Origin: Macrotis lagotis
Lineage: Eukaryota; Chordata; Mammalia; Peramelemorphia; Peramelidae
NCBI RefSeq assembly: GCF_037893015.1
Contig: NC_133658.1
Location: forward strand, 62,515,136 to 62,579,135
Length of the DNA stretch: 64,000 bases
Reading direction: 5' to 3'
The translations under genes and the position numbers were made by a program. Below, one piece after another: positions 23,714 through 35,137 of the stretch. The notes under the pieces were generated by a model. That model was not told the DNA's origin. It searched no databases and saw only the letters and a list, made by a program, of their open reading frames with translations. Each line of letters opens with the position of its first letter. Positions within the stretch are counted from its first letter, which is position 1.

Positions 23714-24844
23714 TTGCACCCACAGTTTTTAATCCACAATTGTTATACATGATCTGACAAGATACTTTTTCCAAGTCTTGTTAAACATACATTTTCTGGT
23801 CTCAGGGAATACATGTGTGTCTATAGGTACATCTGTGACTTCTCTATTTCTCTCTTGACTTTAGACTATAGTTTACTTTCTGAAGCCTCATTCAATTCTT
23901 GGGTTGTCTTGTTGGGGACAAGATTTAGCTGTTATTTCTTACATTTCTTTTCTCAAAAACTGTATCTTTTCAGTCTATTACTTGGTCATCTGTGATTACT
24001 AATTTAAAAATCCTTAAACCACCTACAAAAAACAAATCAGCACTATTTAAAGCTTAAGCTTCTAGTGAATTTTGACGGAGTGTATGGATAAGCTAAGAAA
24101 AATGCTCTAGCAGGGAACATGTGAGAAGATATTGAGACTGCAGAAAATGTCCTAGCAGGAAAAAGAGCAGCTGTTAATCTGTTTTAATCAAAAAGTGAAC
24201 ATTTAGAGAACTGAAATGTTGCCTTCTCAGTCCCTTTGATTATCCTGTTAAAACAAAACAAAAGTATCTTTTGTATTGGGTTCACCCCAGAAAATCTTGT
24301 GTCAATACTAAATTGGATTTAGAATATACTTTTTTAAAGTTAACAGCCTACCTTTCTCATTTCTAATGCCATAAAAAGAAAGTTTGTCTGGCTTACTGTT
24401 TTCAAACATGTCAGGAAACATGTCAGGAAAAACCTAAATCAATACCGAAGATTTTTACATTAGTTTGACAAGCTAGTCCCCCAAGCAACCTTTTAGAAAG
24501 TAGAAATATGATTTGACAATTATAAAGGTATGTATTTGTTTCATCTACTAATTTATCATTGATTTGTTCTATGATCTTAATTGCTGCATATCCATTGCCT
24601 TTTGTTGTTTTCTTTATCAGCCCAGTAATAGTTCTGCCTTTCCTTCTTGGAATAAACTTCTTCTAGTATATCAAGCACTTTTATAAAAATAGTCTACATG
24701 CTGCCACAATTTTATTTTCTATTCAGGTAGGGTAGAAATAAGCTTTCTTTGCAGGTTATGTTAAAGTTCATCACTGCAGATGGGCTCCCTGCCTCTAGGT
24801 TACAAATCAGTTTAGTGCTTATTAAATTATAATTCACTTCATTG
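23714..24844. other. intron sequence, nothing recognised
   Basis: AT-rich and without identifiable repeat or coding signal. Confidence 0.4.
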
Positions 24845-25545
24845 CCAGAGCTAGTTCAGTATTTGGGAGGAAGAAATTGTCCGAGAGAAGAAATATTAGA
24901 TTGACTACCAAACTGAGGGTTTTGCAGGCCTACAACAATGAAGTCAGCACAGTGGACAGTCTGCCAGCACATGCCAGGAAACTGAAACACTTCCATTTAA
25001 ATCGTCTTAGGAAGATTCTGAAGATCACCTGGCAGGAGAAGATACCAGACACCAAGGTCCTTTCTCAAGCTAAATTGCCCAACATTCCAACATTACCACA
25101 GAGAGTGCAGCTGCAATGGGTTGAACGCATTGTTAGAATGTCAGATGTACACTTGCCAAAAGACTATTCTATGGAGAACTCACATTACAGGGCAAGTACT
25201 CACAGGGGGATCAGAAGAAGCAAGACAAGGGACACTGGTGATCTCTCTTCTAGAATTGATTGTGCAGCATGGGAGACACTGGCACAGGATCACCTAACAT
25301 GACGTGCCTTCCTCAGAGAGGGTACTGCACTCTAAAACCAAAGCAGAATGGAAGAAGCTCAAAAGAAACGTGTGATTCATAAGTTTAGAGGATGTTCACA
25401 TGGACTATTTATTCTAGACCTGTGATAGAGCATTCCGAGCTCATATGTGTCTAATCAGCCACAGTTGTACAACACTGTAACTTGTCTCTAGTGTAGTGAT
25501 GTTATTTTGGTCTTCTTTGAAAACACAGGACAAGACCCAACCAAA
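24845..25545 (+). mobile_element. RTE-like LINE 3' end with 141-codon ORF remnant
   Basis: An open stretch at 24877-25302 encodes the C-terminus of the same LINE family (RNIRLTTKLRVLQAYN, HFHLNRLRKILKITWQEKIP, VQLQWVERIVRMSD, CAAWETLAQD). The 3'UTR ends in GTTATTTTGGTCTTCTTTGA and AGGACAAGACCCAACC. The ORF lacks RT catalytic motifs and shows an internal deletion, so it is a relic rather than a gene. Confidence 0.78.
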
Positions 25546-25556
25546 GTATAAAATCA

Positions 25557-25715
25557 TAGTATTTTAAAGCTAGGAAGATATCTAATTAACTCTTTTATTT
25601 TACAGATAAAAGTCCTGAAGACCCAAAGAGGTCAAATGACTTGTACAAGATCACATAGATAGACTTCATGGTTCTTAGTGCTCGAGTCTACCATGTGACC
25701 CTGCCTCTCTCAGGT
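25557..25715 (-). repeat. MIR-related fragment
   Basis: AATCATAGTATTTTAAAGCTAG, TTATTTTACAGATAAAAG and GATCACATAGATAGACTTC follow the reversed MIR order. Confidence 0.5.
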
Positions 25716-25840
25716 AGTTTTCTGAATTTGAGGTCGACTTTTCTTTCTTTTTTTTTTTTTGACTTCTTTCTTTAAAAAGAAAATGTTTCTATAGTTTATA
25801 ACTATTCTGAATAACTGCCTCTGTATATAAATCATGATTT

Positions 25841-26901
25841 TTTTTCTTTAGAAAGATTTTATTAATTTTGAGTTTTACAAATTTCCCCCATTCTTACTTC
25901 CCTCCCCCCACCTCCCCAGAGAAGGCATTATGTTAGTCTTTACATTGTTTTCATGGTATACATTAATCTCAGTTGAATGTGATGAGAGAGAAATCATATC
26001 CTTAAGGAAGAAAAATAAAGTATAAGAGATAGCAAGATTACATCATAAGATAATTTTTTTTTTAATTAAAGGTAATAATCTTTGGTCTTTATTCAAACTC
26101 CACAATTCTTTTTCTGGATACAGATGATATTCTCCATTGCAGATAGCCCAGAATTGTCCCTGGTTGTTGCACTGAAGGAATGAACAAGTCCATTAAGATT
26201 GATCATCACCAGGGGCGGCTAGGTGGCACAGTGAATAGAGCATCGGCCTTGGAGTCAGGAGTACCTGGGTTCAAATCTGACCTCAGACACTTAATAATTA
26301 CCTAGCCCTGTGGCCTTGGGCAAGCCACTTAACCCCATTGCCTTGAAAAAAATCTAAAAAAAGAAAAGAAAAGAAGATTGATCATCATCCTCATGGTGCT
26401 CTTAGGGTATACAGTGATTTTCTGGTTCTGCTCATCTCGCTCAGCATCAGTTCATGCAAATCCCTCCTGGCTTCCCTGAATTCCTATCCCTCCTGGTTTC
26501 TAATAGAACAATAGTGTTCCATGACATACATATACCACAGTTTGCTAAGCCATTCCTCCACTGAAGGACATTTACTTAATTTCCAATTCTTTGCCACTAC
26601 AAACAGGGCTGCTATGTATATTTTTGTACAAGTGATGTTTTTACCCTTTTTCATCATCTCTTTAGGGTATAGACCCAGTAGTGGTATTGATGGATCAAAG
26701 GGTATGCACAGTTTTGTTGCCCTTTTGAATCTAATTCCAGATTGCTCTCCAGAAAGACTGGATGAGTTCACATCTCCATTAGCAGTGTATTTAGTGTCCC
26801 AGATTTCCTATATCTCTTCCAACATTGGTCATTATCCTTTCTGATCATATTGACCAGTCTGAGAGGTGTAAGGTAGTATCTCAGAGATGCTTTAATTTGT
26901 G
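25841..26901 (-). mobile_element. L1 3' end containing a SINE
   Basis: The - strand encodes the ORF2p C-terminus (LGLYPKEMMKKGKN, AKNWKLSKCPSVEEWLSKLW). TAAATCATGATT and TAAACCATGATT repeats flank it (25828 and 26902). A SINE at 26212 splits the 3'UTR. Confidence 0.88.
26212..26373 (+). mobile_element. tRNA-derived SINE inside L1
   Basis: Full-length. AAGATTGATCATCA repeats at 26195 and 26374 confirm a later insertion into the L1 3'UTR. Confidence 0.93.
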
Positions 26902-26923
26902 TAAACCATGATTCTTAATGGAC

Positions 26924-27076
26924 TTTTTTTTTAGGTTTTTGCAAGGCAAATGGGGTTAAGTGGCTTGCCCAAGGCCACACGGCTAGGTAACTATTAAGTG
27001 TCTGAGATCGAATTTGAACCCAGGTACTCCTGACTCCAGGGCCAGTGCTTTATCCACTGCGCCATCTAGCCACCCC
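26924..27076 (-). mobile_element. tRNA-derived SINE, - strand
   Basis: Complete reversed SINE. TTAATGGAC repeats lie at 26915-26923 and 27077-27085, immediately beside the right target repeat of the preceding L1. Confidence 0.93.
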
Positions 27077-27085
27077 TTAATGGAC

Positions 27086-27600
27086 ATCTTAACTCAAATT
27101 ACCTTTAATAGAGAGTTTCCTTTCATTAATGCTGTGTGTATATGAAACATGCAATAAAAACATTAAAGGTGTGGATTACTTCAAGGGCCACAGAGAAGGA
27201 CATATGAGGGGCATCAGACAGACTGACTATGACAGATTACCAATGAAGAACTGGTCACCATCAGAGGACTGTGAAAGGGAATGTTGGTTATACCAAAAGA
27301 GTAAAAATCTGGAAAATTCAAGTGTCATATTGAGCACTAAAAGGTGCCCGTTGTGTTAGGTGGATAATCTTTGGAGGATTTATTGGGGGGACAGATTTAG
27401 AAGGAATGGATGGATTGGAGTCACCACTGATGGAGGGATAGATGGTAGCTAACAGATCTATTGAAATAAGGGAACGATTTGATCCTTGCCAGTATCTGTG
27501 TGCCTGGTCCTTTAGATTATACATGTACCTAAAATGCCTTTGAATTTTCTAAGGAATGAAATTCTCTCTTTAGGTGTCTCTGGTTTTATTCAACATTTTC
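27086..27600. other. intron sequence, nothing recognised
   Basis: No repeat or coding signal identified; the 76-codon ORF at 27129 lacks recognisable motifs. Confidence 0.45.
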
Positions 27601-27609
27601 TTTTCTTTG

Positions 27610-28985
27610 TGTTAATAGTATTTTTTATTTTTTCCAATTATATGTAGAGATAATTTGCAACATTCATTTTTTAAATTTTTTTAAATTTTTTATCTTATTT
27701 AAGGCAATGTGGCTAAGTGACTTGCCAAGGTCTTACAGCTAGGTAATTATTAAGTGTCTGAGGCTGGATTTGAACTTGGGTCCTTCTGACTCCAGGTCTG
27801 GTGCTCTATCCACTGGGTCACCCAGCTGCTCCCTCAATATTCATTTTTGTAAAATTTTCTTCTTACCCCCTTCTCAAGATAGCAAACAATCTGATAAGTT
27901 ATACAAGTACAATTATGTTAAACATATTTCTATATTAGTCATATTGTGAAAGAAGAATCAGAACTAAAGGGAAAAAAATCACAAGAAAGAAAAAAGGAAA
28001 GAAAAAATTTGAAAAGTGAAAGTAATATGCTTTGATCTGCATTCAGACCCCCCATGGACCTTTCTTTGGATGTGGATGGCATTTTCCATCACAAGTCTTT
28101 TAGTATTGTCTTTGATCACTGTATTGCTGAGAATAGCAAAGGCTGTCATAGGTGATTATCACACAATTTTGCTGTTAAGGTGTACAGTAATGTATTCTCC
28201 TGGTTCTGTTCACTTCACTCAGCATCAGTTCATACGTGTCTTTCCAGGGTTTTCTGAAATCCACCTGCTCATCATTTCTTATAGAACAGTGGTATTCCAT
28301 TATATTCATATACATGTTTGTTCAGCCATTCCCCAATTGATGGGTATCCCCTCAATGTCCAATTCTTTTCCATAATAAAAAGAACTGCTATAAATATTTT
28401 TGTACATGTGGATCCTTTTCCCTTTTATGATCTCTTTGGCATACAGATCTAGCAGTGGTATTGCTGGATCCAAGGGTTTGCACAGTTTGATTGTTCTTTG
28501 GGCATAGTTCCAAATAATGCTCCAGAATGGTTGGATCAGTTCACAACTCCACCAGCAGTGCCTTACTATCCCAGTTTTCCTACCTCCCCTCCAACATTTA
28601 TCATTTTCTTTTTCTATCATAACTAATTTGATGGGCATGAAATGGTACCTCAGATTATTTTATATTTCTCTAATAGTGATTTAGAGCATTTTTTCATATG
28701 ACTATAGATAGCTTTAATTTCTTCATCTGAAAATTGCCTGTTCCTACTCTTTAACCAATTATCAATTGGGCAATAATTTATATTCTTCTAAATTTGACTC
28801 TGTTCTCTGTATAATTTAGAATTGAGACCTCTATCAGAAGCATTGGCTATAATAATTATTTTATTCCCTAGCTTTCTGCTTTCCTTTTAATTTTGTTTGC
28901 ATTGATTTTGTTTATGCAAAAGATTTGAATTTAATGTAATAAAAATAATTCATTTGGCATTATATGTTTGTTATTTTTTGTATTC
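27610..28985 (-). mobile_element. L1, older subfamily, 3' part, with nested SINE
   Basis: The - strand shows ORF2p C-terminal relics (WWSCELIQPFWSIIWNYAQR, KPLDPAIPLLDLYAKE) and a 3'UTR of the AATCAGAACTAAAGGG type on +, distinct from the younger L1 3'UTRs near 35.7 and 59 kb. Confidence 0.85.
27673..27833 (-). mobile_element. tRNA-derived SINE, - strand, inside L1
   Basis: CAACATTCATTTTT (27658) and CAATATTCATTTTT (27834) are the target repeats. The tail is AT-rich and decayed. Confidence 0.9.
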
Positions 28986-29055
28986 AGAGCATTTTAAAAA
29001 AATGTTGACCTCTAAGGCAACTACTGTGCAATGTCTACATAAAAACTAAGTTGAT

Positions 29056-29219
29056 GGGGCAGCTAGGTGGCGCAGTGGATAAAGCACTGGCCCTGGAGTC
29101 AGGAGTACCTGGGTTCAAATCCGGTCTCAAACACTTAATAATTACCTAGCTGTGTGGCCTTGGGCAAGCCACTTAACCGCATTTGCCTTGCAAAAACCTT
29201 AAAAAAAATTTAAAAAATG
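29056..29219 (+). mobile_element. tRNA-derived SINE, first of a tandem pair
   Basis: Full-length with intact A box (TGGCGCAGTGG) and B box. AAAACTAAGTTGA lies before it (29042-29054) and after the second unit (29404-29416), so the pair shares one outer duplication. Confidence 0.92.
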
Positions 29220-29226
29220 TTTATTT

Positions 29227-29402
29227 GGGGTGGCTAGGTGGCATAGTGGATAAAGCACCATAGTAGATAAAGCACTGGCCCTGGAGTCAGGAGTACCTGG
29301 GTTCAAATCTGGTCTCAGACACTTAATAATTACCTAGCTGTGTGGCCTTGGGCAAGCCACTTAACCCCGTTTGCCTTACAAAAAAACCTAAAAAAAAAAA
29401 AA
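29227..29402 (+). mobile_element. tRNA-derived SINE, second of pair, internal duplication
   Basis: A full SINE in the tail of the first. CATAGTGGATAAAGCAC (29242-29258) is repeated as CATAGTAGATAAAGCAC (29259-29275), duplicating half of the A box. A long A run ends the unit. Confidence 0.92.
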
Positions 29403-29814
29403 AAAAAAACTAAGTTGACAGGGAGATTTTCCTGGCTCTTGATGTTGGTTTTTGTATTCACAAGGAAGCACATTCTTGCAGCTGTGCTTCCTTGATGTGC
29501 TTCTGGCCACCCTCCCATTCTTGCCTCCTTTGGTTGACCTTATAGTACAGTAAGTGCTTTGATAACTTTCTTAGCCACAGCTTGTAATTAAACTCACTGA
29601 GGGGAAGGAATTGAGGAAGCTCATTTGGAACACATAGTGCAATTTGGGTATGAAGCCTTTGCATATAAATCTAACACTTACACTTGGAAATAAAAGGGTG
29701 GTCTTCTTGTGGAAGCAGGTGCTATGTATGGATTGTCAGTCAGGCCTTCAGATCAGGAAAATCATTCAGTTAAATTTAGCAAGCATTTATTAAATCTCTA
29801 GAAAGTCACAGGCA

Positions 29815-29977
29815 AGTGCGGCTAGGTGGCTTAGTGGATAAAGCACTGGCCTTGGAGTCAGGAGTACCTGGGTTCAAATCCAGTCTCAGACACTTAATAA
29901 TTACCTAGCTGTGTGGCCTTGGGCAAGCCACTTAACCCCATTTGCCTTGCAAAAACCTAAAAAAAGAAAAGAAAAAA
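29815..29977 (+). mobile_element. tRNA-derived SINE
   Basis: AAAGTCACAGGCA repeats (29802-29814 and 29978-29990) are perfect; A and B boxes intact. Confidence 0.94.
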
Positions 29978-29990
29978 AAAGTCACAGGCA

Positions 29991-30640
29991 CCTCCTCCTT
30001 GTGTTTGTGATGATTGAAAGATTCTTTTGACAAGTCACTTATCTTCTCTAGACCTCAGTTTCCTCCTCTGAGAAATGAAGGGTTTGGATTGTATCTCAGA
30101 CTCAAATTCTATAAATCCATTTCTTAATTCTTTATATCCTTCATTTGCTCTTGTTCATGGTGGGTACTCATTAAATGTTTCCTGATTAGACTAGGCTACT
30201 ATGTTATAACAGAAAAGTAGTAATTTTGGTAACTTTTTAATGTCAAAGTCATGAATGTTGGTGTACCAAATAGATGCCGCCTTTGTTGCCAAAAACAAAC
30301 AAACTAGGAAGTAGATGTTAGACTCAAAAAACCCATTTGGAGTGTAAATCTTCTAACTTTTCTGGGAGTATTAACATGAAGTTTGAGCAGAATTTATTTT
30401 AATTGTTTGGTTGATTAGAAGAAATTTAAATGAGGTGGGTTTTTTTTTAAGTTCCAAAGAATTATTTAATGATTTTCAGGTAACATTTTTCATTCCTTTA
30501 TAGATGTTTCTACTAAGTGTAATAATCTAAGTAAAAAATGAAAAAGGTCACCTTCCAGTTTATTCCCATGTCCAGAGATCACTAATCCATAAGAGCTATC
30601 ACTTCTTGGGGTAATGGAAAAATGAAAAGGCATCAGAGCC
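29991..30640. other. intron with possible MIR fragment
   Basis: ACTTATCTTCTCTAGACCTCAGTTTCCTCCTCTGAGAAATG near 30037-30078 is MIR CORE-like. The remainder is unrecognised. Confidence 0.45.
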
Positions 30641-30644
30641 TTTT

Positions 30645-30735
30645 TTAAAGCTTATTTAATATTTAATTTTCCCAATTGCATGCAAAAACAATTTTAACAT
30701 TTTTTTTCAAATTTTGAATTACAAATCCTCAACCT
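30645..30735 (-). mobile_element. L1 3' end, very short
   Basis: TTTTCCCAATTGCATGCAAAAACAATTTTAACA is the reversed L1 3'UTR start; truncated. Confidence 0.6.
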
Positions 30736-31055
30736 CCTTGCCTCACCCCTTTATTGAGAAGGCAATCTTTGATCAGGTGACACTGACCTTCTGACTGTTT
30801 TATAAACAAGTCTCTCCATCTCATGGCTCTGGTGGTTATCTCTGGACCACTGTCCTCCATTCTGACTACTGATGTCCTGGGAAACCTTCCCCAAACTCTT
30901 TTTAATTCCAGTGCTTTATATAGATTTGTTTTCATGTCGTTGTTCCTTCCCTACCTTAGATTGGAAGTTCCTTGAGGGCAAGGACCATCTTTTGCCTCTT
31001 TTTATGTCCCCTATGCTCGGCACAATGTCTTGGACCTAGTTTGCCAGCTTCTAAA
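30736..31055 (+). mobile_element. L2-like LINE 3' end
   Basis: Ends with TAGATTGGAAGTTCCTTGAG, GGCAAGGACCATCTTTTGCC and TGCTCGGCACAATGTCTTGG, the typical L2 3' end. Confidence 0.65.
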
Positions 31056-31198
31056 GTAGAGGGATTAAAATTGTTTTCCTGAAGGATATAACATTTGAGT
31101 TTTACTTTTAAGGAAGTTCACTGATTAAAGAAAGAGGAAGGGAATTCCAAGCTTTGTAAACAACCTGATAAAGGAATAGGGGCAAGAAAGTATACTGA

Positions 31199-31357
31199 GG
31201 AGCGACCAGGTGCCGTAGTGGATAAAGCACCGGCCCTGGAGTCAGGAACCTGGGTTCAAATCTGGTCTCAGACACTTAATAATTACCTAGCTGTGTGGCC
31301 TTGTGCAAGCCACTTAACTCCGTTTGCCTTACAAAAAAAACCTTAAAAAAAAAGAAG
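31199..31357 (+). mobile_element. tRNA-derived SINE with perfect target duplication
   Basis: AAGAAAGTATACTGA is perfectly duplicated at 31184-31198 and 31358-31372. The unit has a small deletion before ACCTGGGTTC and an altered A box (TGCCGTAGTGG). Confidence 0.94.
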
Positions 31358-31491
31358 AAGAAAGTATACTGAATGAAAAGTATCCCCGAAAATCTTTCTG
31401 CAAAGTCTTCTGATCTTTAGAGGTATAGCAAGCATTTCTTTACACACTTAGTATTCCACAAACATTTACTGAGTGAGAAGCATTTTAGTAT

Positions 31492-31655
31492 TTTTTTAAT
31501 TTAATTTTTTTTTTTAATTTAAGGCAGTGGGGTTAAGAGTAACTTGCCCAACGTCACATAGCTAGGCAATTATTACATATCTGAGACTAGATTTGAACTT
31601 GGGTCCTCCTGACTCCAGGGCTGGGGCTCTATCCACTGTACCACTTAGCTGCCCC
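31492..31655 (-). mobile_element. tRNA-derived SINE, - strand
   Basis: Complete but diverged reversed SINE, from a T/A-rich tail to TAGCTGCCCCC. Confidence 0.85.
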
Positions 31656-31676
31656 CATTTTCTTTCTTTTTTTCTT

Positions 31677-31737
31677 TTTTTTTTAGGTTTTTGCAAGGCA
31701 AATAGGGTTAAGTGGCTTGCCCAAGGTCACACAGCTT
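31677..31737 (-). mobile_element. tRNA-derived SINE, 5'-truncated
   Basis: Only the tail half (TTTTTGCAAGGCAAATAGGG to CACACAGCT) is present. It abuts the L1 at 31738. Confidence 0.8.
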
Positions 31738-32640
31738 AAGTTCTTCCTTTTTTTAAAAAATAAATTTATTTTTCCAACTACATGTAAAGATAGTTTTCAA
31801 CAATCATTTTTTGGCAAGGTTTTGAGTTTTACCTTTTTCTCCCTCTCTTCCCTTCTCCCCTCCCCTAACAGAAAGCAATCTAAAATAGGCTCTATATGTG
31901 TAATTATGCCAAACATAGATTCATACTAAATGTGAATTGTGAATGAAGAATCAAATCCAAATAGAAGGAGAAAAATTAGAAAAAAAGACATAGTATATAA
32001 TACAAATTTTTAAAATGGAAAATAATAAGCTTTGGTCTGCATTCAGACTCTATATTTCCTTCTCTGGATGTGGATGGTACTTTACATCACAGTTTGTCTT
32101 ATTATTGAATTGCCGAGGTGAGCAAATCCATCACAGTTGATTGTCACACAATGTTGCTGTTAATTTGTACAGTGTTCTCCTGGTTTTGCTCACTTCATTC
32201 AGCATCAATTCATGCAAATCTCTTCAGTCTTTTTTTTTTAACTTTTTAAAAAAAATTTTTTTAGGTTTTTGCAAGGCAGATGGGGTTAAGTGGCTTGCCC
32301 AAGGCCACACAGCTAGGTAATTATTAAGTGTCTGAGACCGGATTTGAACCCAGGTACTCCTGACTCCAAGGCCGGTGCTTTATCCACTACGCCACTTAGG
32401 CGCCCCCAGCCTTTACTGAAGTCCAGCTGCTCATCTTTCTTACAGAACCATAGTACTCCATCACATCATTCCCCAATTGTTGCTTTCATTGTCCAGATTT
32501 TTGACACTACAAAAAGAGTTGCTAGAAATATTTTTGTACACATGGGATTTTACTCCTTTTTATGATCTCTTTAGGATACAGACCTACTATTGGAATTGCT
32601 GGATTAAAGGGTATGCACAGTTTTATTGCCTTTTGGGTGT
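31738..32640 (-). mobile_element. L1 3' end with nested SINE
   Basis: + strand text TTTCCAACTACATGTAAAGATAG to AAAGGGTATGCACAGTTTTA is reversed L1 3'UTR and ORF2 end. A SINE occupies 32238-32407. Confidence 0.82.
32238..32407 (-). mobile_element. tRNA-derived SINE, - strand, inside L1
   Basis: Complete reversed SINE. CAGTCTTT (32225) and CAGCCTTT (32408) are the likely target repeats. Confidence 0.88.
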
Positions 32641-33104
32641 AGTTTGAAGAGCATTGTAGTATTTCTTCAAACTCATTTGCAAAACAAAATCTCTTAATTT
32701 CTTTAAGTTACTTATGGTCACAGTGAAAAATTAAAACAGAATTGCAAAGGCCAACCCTGAATAACAATTGCCCACTAACTGACATGCCAGACATTCTTTT
32801 AATTTTTTTTTTTGGCCATAAACACAAATGAATTATTTGCTTCTGTACTCTTATTTGTTATGAGCCTTAAGATTATCATCTATTCTGTCTCCCAAATATA
32901 CTGATCATGATCTATGTCCTCACTCTGGGCAGTGCTACAGCTTTATTAGTGAAGATTTGGTTATTTTCTTCTTTGGTTCTATCTTCTTTTTTTTTTTTTT
33001 TTTCTGAAGGTTCTGTTCCAAAAATCTGGGACATGGAGAATAAAGGATGGGAAAGAGTTGGTGTCACCCTGAAGGTTATGTTTTGTTGTTGTTATTGTTT
33101 GTGG

Positions 33105-33295
33105 TAGATTCCTCTTGACTACATTTGGGGTTTTCTAGGCAAAGATAACTGAAGTAGTTTGTATTTCCTTCTCCAGATTATTTTACAGATGAGTCAAACT
33201 TGCTGAGGCATACAGCTAGTAATTGTCTGAGGTCAGATTTAAAACTCAGGTCCTCCTGACTCCAGAACTAGTTCTCTGTCCTTTGTGCTAAGGCC
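33105..33295 (-). repeat. MAR1/MON1-type CORE-SINE
   Basis: TTGGGGTTTTCTAGGCAAAG, CCTTCTCCAGATTATTTTAC and AGCTAGTAATTGTCTGAGG match the reversed marsupial CORE-SINE layout. Confidence 0.65.
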
Positions 33296-33529
33296 AGTGC
33301 TAGATGGTCTTCATTTTGTATAGTTGCTCAGATTCAGTACTTCATGAAAAATGTTCTTACAGTTTCCTTGGGAGATTAATTTTTGTTATGTATTATTCTT
33401 TTTTTTATTTAATTTGGATCTGAGCATCAGTAAATGCTTTCTTTACTAAGCCAAGAATTGTGCTCGCTTATTTCATAGATTGTTTATATTGTAAACTAAT
33501 AGACCATCTCCCCTTTAATTTTTTCCATT

Positions 33530-33995
33530 TCTCATAATTCATCTCTTCTCTCTGGTTCTACACAGACTTCCTCTCATGCAGAATCGAAGCTCCTTCTCAT
33601 CCTTCCAAGCTCAGCCCCAGTACTAACTTTTCCATCAGCCCCTTCTGACCCCTTCAGCTGCTTGCTTGTACCTCTGGCTCTTTTTTTTTCTTTTTTTGGG
33701 GTTTTTGCAAGGTAAACGGGGTTAAGTGGCTTGCCCAAGGCTACACAGCTAGGTAATTATTAAGTGTCTGAGACTGGATTTGAACCCAGGTATTCCTTAC
33801 TCCAGGGCCAGTGCTTTATCCCTACTGCGCCACCTAGCACCCCCCACCTCTGGCTGTTTTGTATAGGAAAGCTCCCAGTTCCCTCAGAATGGAAGGGCCT
33901 GAGGGGCACCTTCTTTTATGTCTTCTTTTCCCTAGTGTCTAACACAGTATCTGATAGACATACAGGAAGCTATTGATAAATCCTTATTGACTTTT
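33530..33995 (+). mobile_element. L2-like LINE 3' end, split by SINE
   Basis: CTTCTCATCCTTCCAAGCTC and TGTCTAACACAGTATCTGAT with a TGATAAATCCTTATTGAC end flank the SINE at 33681. Confidence 0.5.
33681..33845 (-). mobile_element. tRNA-derived SINE, - strand
   Basis: Target repeats ACCTCTGGCT (33670-33679 and 33846-33855). Complete copy. Confidence 0.92.
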
Positions 33996-34955
33996 TGTCA
34001 TTACATTTGTCTTTCTGAGATTACGATTTTTAGAGTTAGAAAGAAAAGCAGGAAAAAAAACTGACTTGCATTTCAACATTCTTGAGAGCATTTCACATGT
34101 GTATCAGATAAAATTCAGCTTCCTGGGCTTATTGTGGCCTCTAGGTAGAAGCATTAAAGGAAAATAAAATGCATTGTAGTTAGGGATAACAAAAATGAGG
34201 GGGAAGCATATATTCTCAGCTCTAAGAGAGCTGGAGAGGGAATGCTACTGATGGTATGGGCAGGGAGGAGCTTCTCTGGCAGGATAGATGGTTTGGAGTA
34301 GACCTTATCTTCCTGATTCTGAGTGATGAGGTCAATTTGGAAAAGGGACTTGATTCAGTGATAACATCTCTAGAATAATTTTTTTGTGCCAGGTTGATCT
34401 CTTCTGATCTATTTGTTCATCTCATAGAAAGCATGTTTGACTGGATTCCTGATGGTCCAACCCATGGCACAGATGCAACCTGTCTCTTCCTTTGGTTCGG
34501 TCCATGGCTTTCTGTCTCATTTTAAATCTCTTGAGTTATACCCAGTGCTAAGCACAAAGCAGGTGTTCAGGAAATTCTGAAAACTTGGCATCTCAGACTG
34601 TTGATTTCATATTGGATCCTGAGGTTTAGTGGGTAAGAATTTGCTCAATCATAGAGCACTGAATCAACCATGATGTACAGTCAGCAGCACTGCATTGTGA
34701 GCCCGTTCTCCTGCTTGATTTCCTGCGTGCTTTGGATGGGACCCTTCCCTTCTGTGGACTTCCTTAGTGTCCTCAACTGTAGAGCAGGGGCTTAGGCTTG
34801 CTGGAGGAGCTTGAGCCAGAGCATTCTCTGCAGCTGCTTTGGAAGACTTTCATTCTAGAGACAGCTGAAGCTGAGAAAGGATATTTCATTTAGGGTCCCA
34901 ATGCCACTGCTTCCTGGTTTGATCCTCACCCACCAGGGAGGACTCAGAGCTCATT
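33996..34955. other. intron sequence, mostly unrecognised
   Basis: A short L2/MIR-like CCCAGTGCTAAGCACAAAGC occurs near 34540. Nothing else is identifiable. Confidence 0.45.
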
Positions 34956-34962
34956 AGAACCT

Positions 34963-35115
34963 TTCTTTAAAAAAAATTTATTTAAGGTAATGGGGTTAAG
35001 TGACTTGCCCAAGGTCATACAACTAGGCCATTATTAAGTGTCTGACTTGAACTTGAACTCAGATCCTCCTGACTCCCAGTCTGGTGCTCTATCTACTGCG
35101 CCACCTAGCTGCCCC
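34963..35115 (-). mobile_element. SINE, - strand (first insertion in the hotspot)
   Basis: The tRNA-derived SINE has its A tail as a T/A-rich tract at 34963-34985 and ends CTGCCCC at 35115. AGAACCT-type sequence lies on both sides (34956 and 35116). The B-box region is slightly decayed. Confidence 0.85.
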
Positions 35116-35137
35116 AGAACCTGCCATTCTTTTTTTT

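Noticed and set aside
24877..25302. A 141-codon ORF as a possible host gene
   Set aside because: Its motifs are those of an RTE-like LINE C-terminus, it carries an internal deletion, and a LINE-type 3' end follows.
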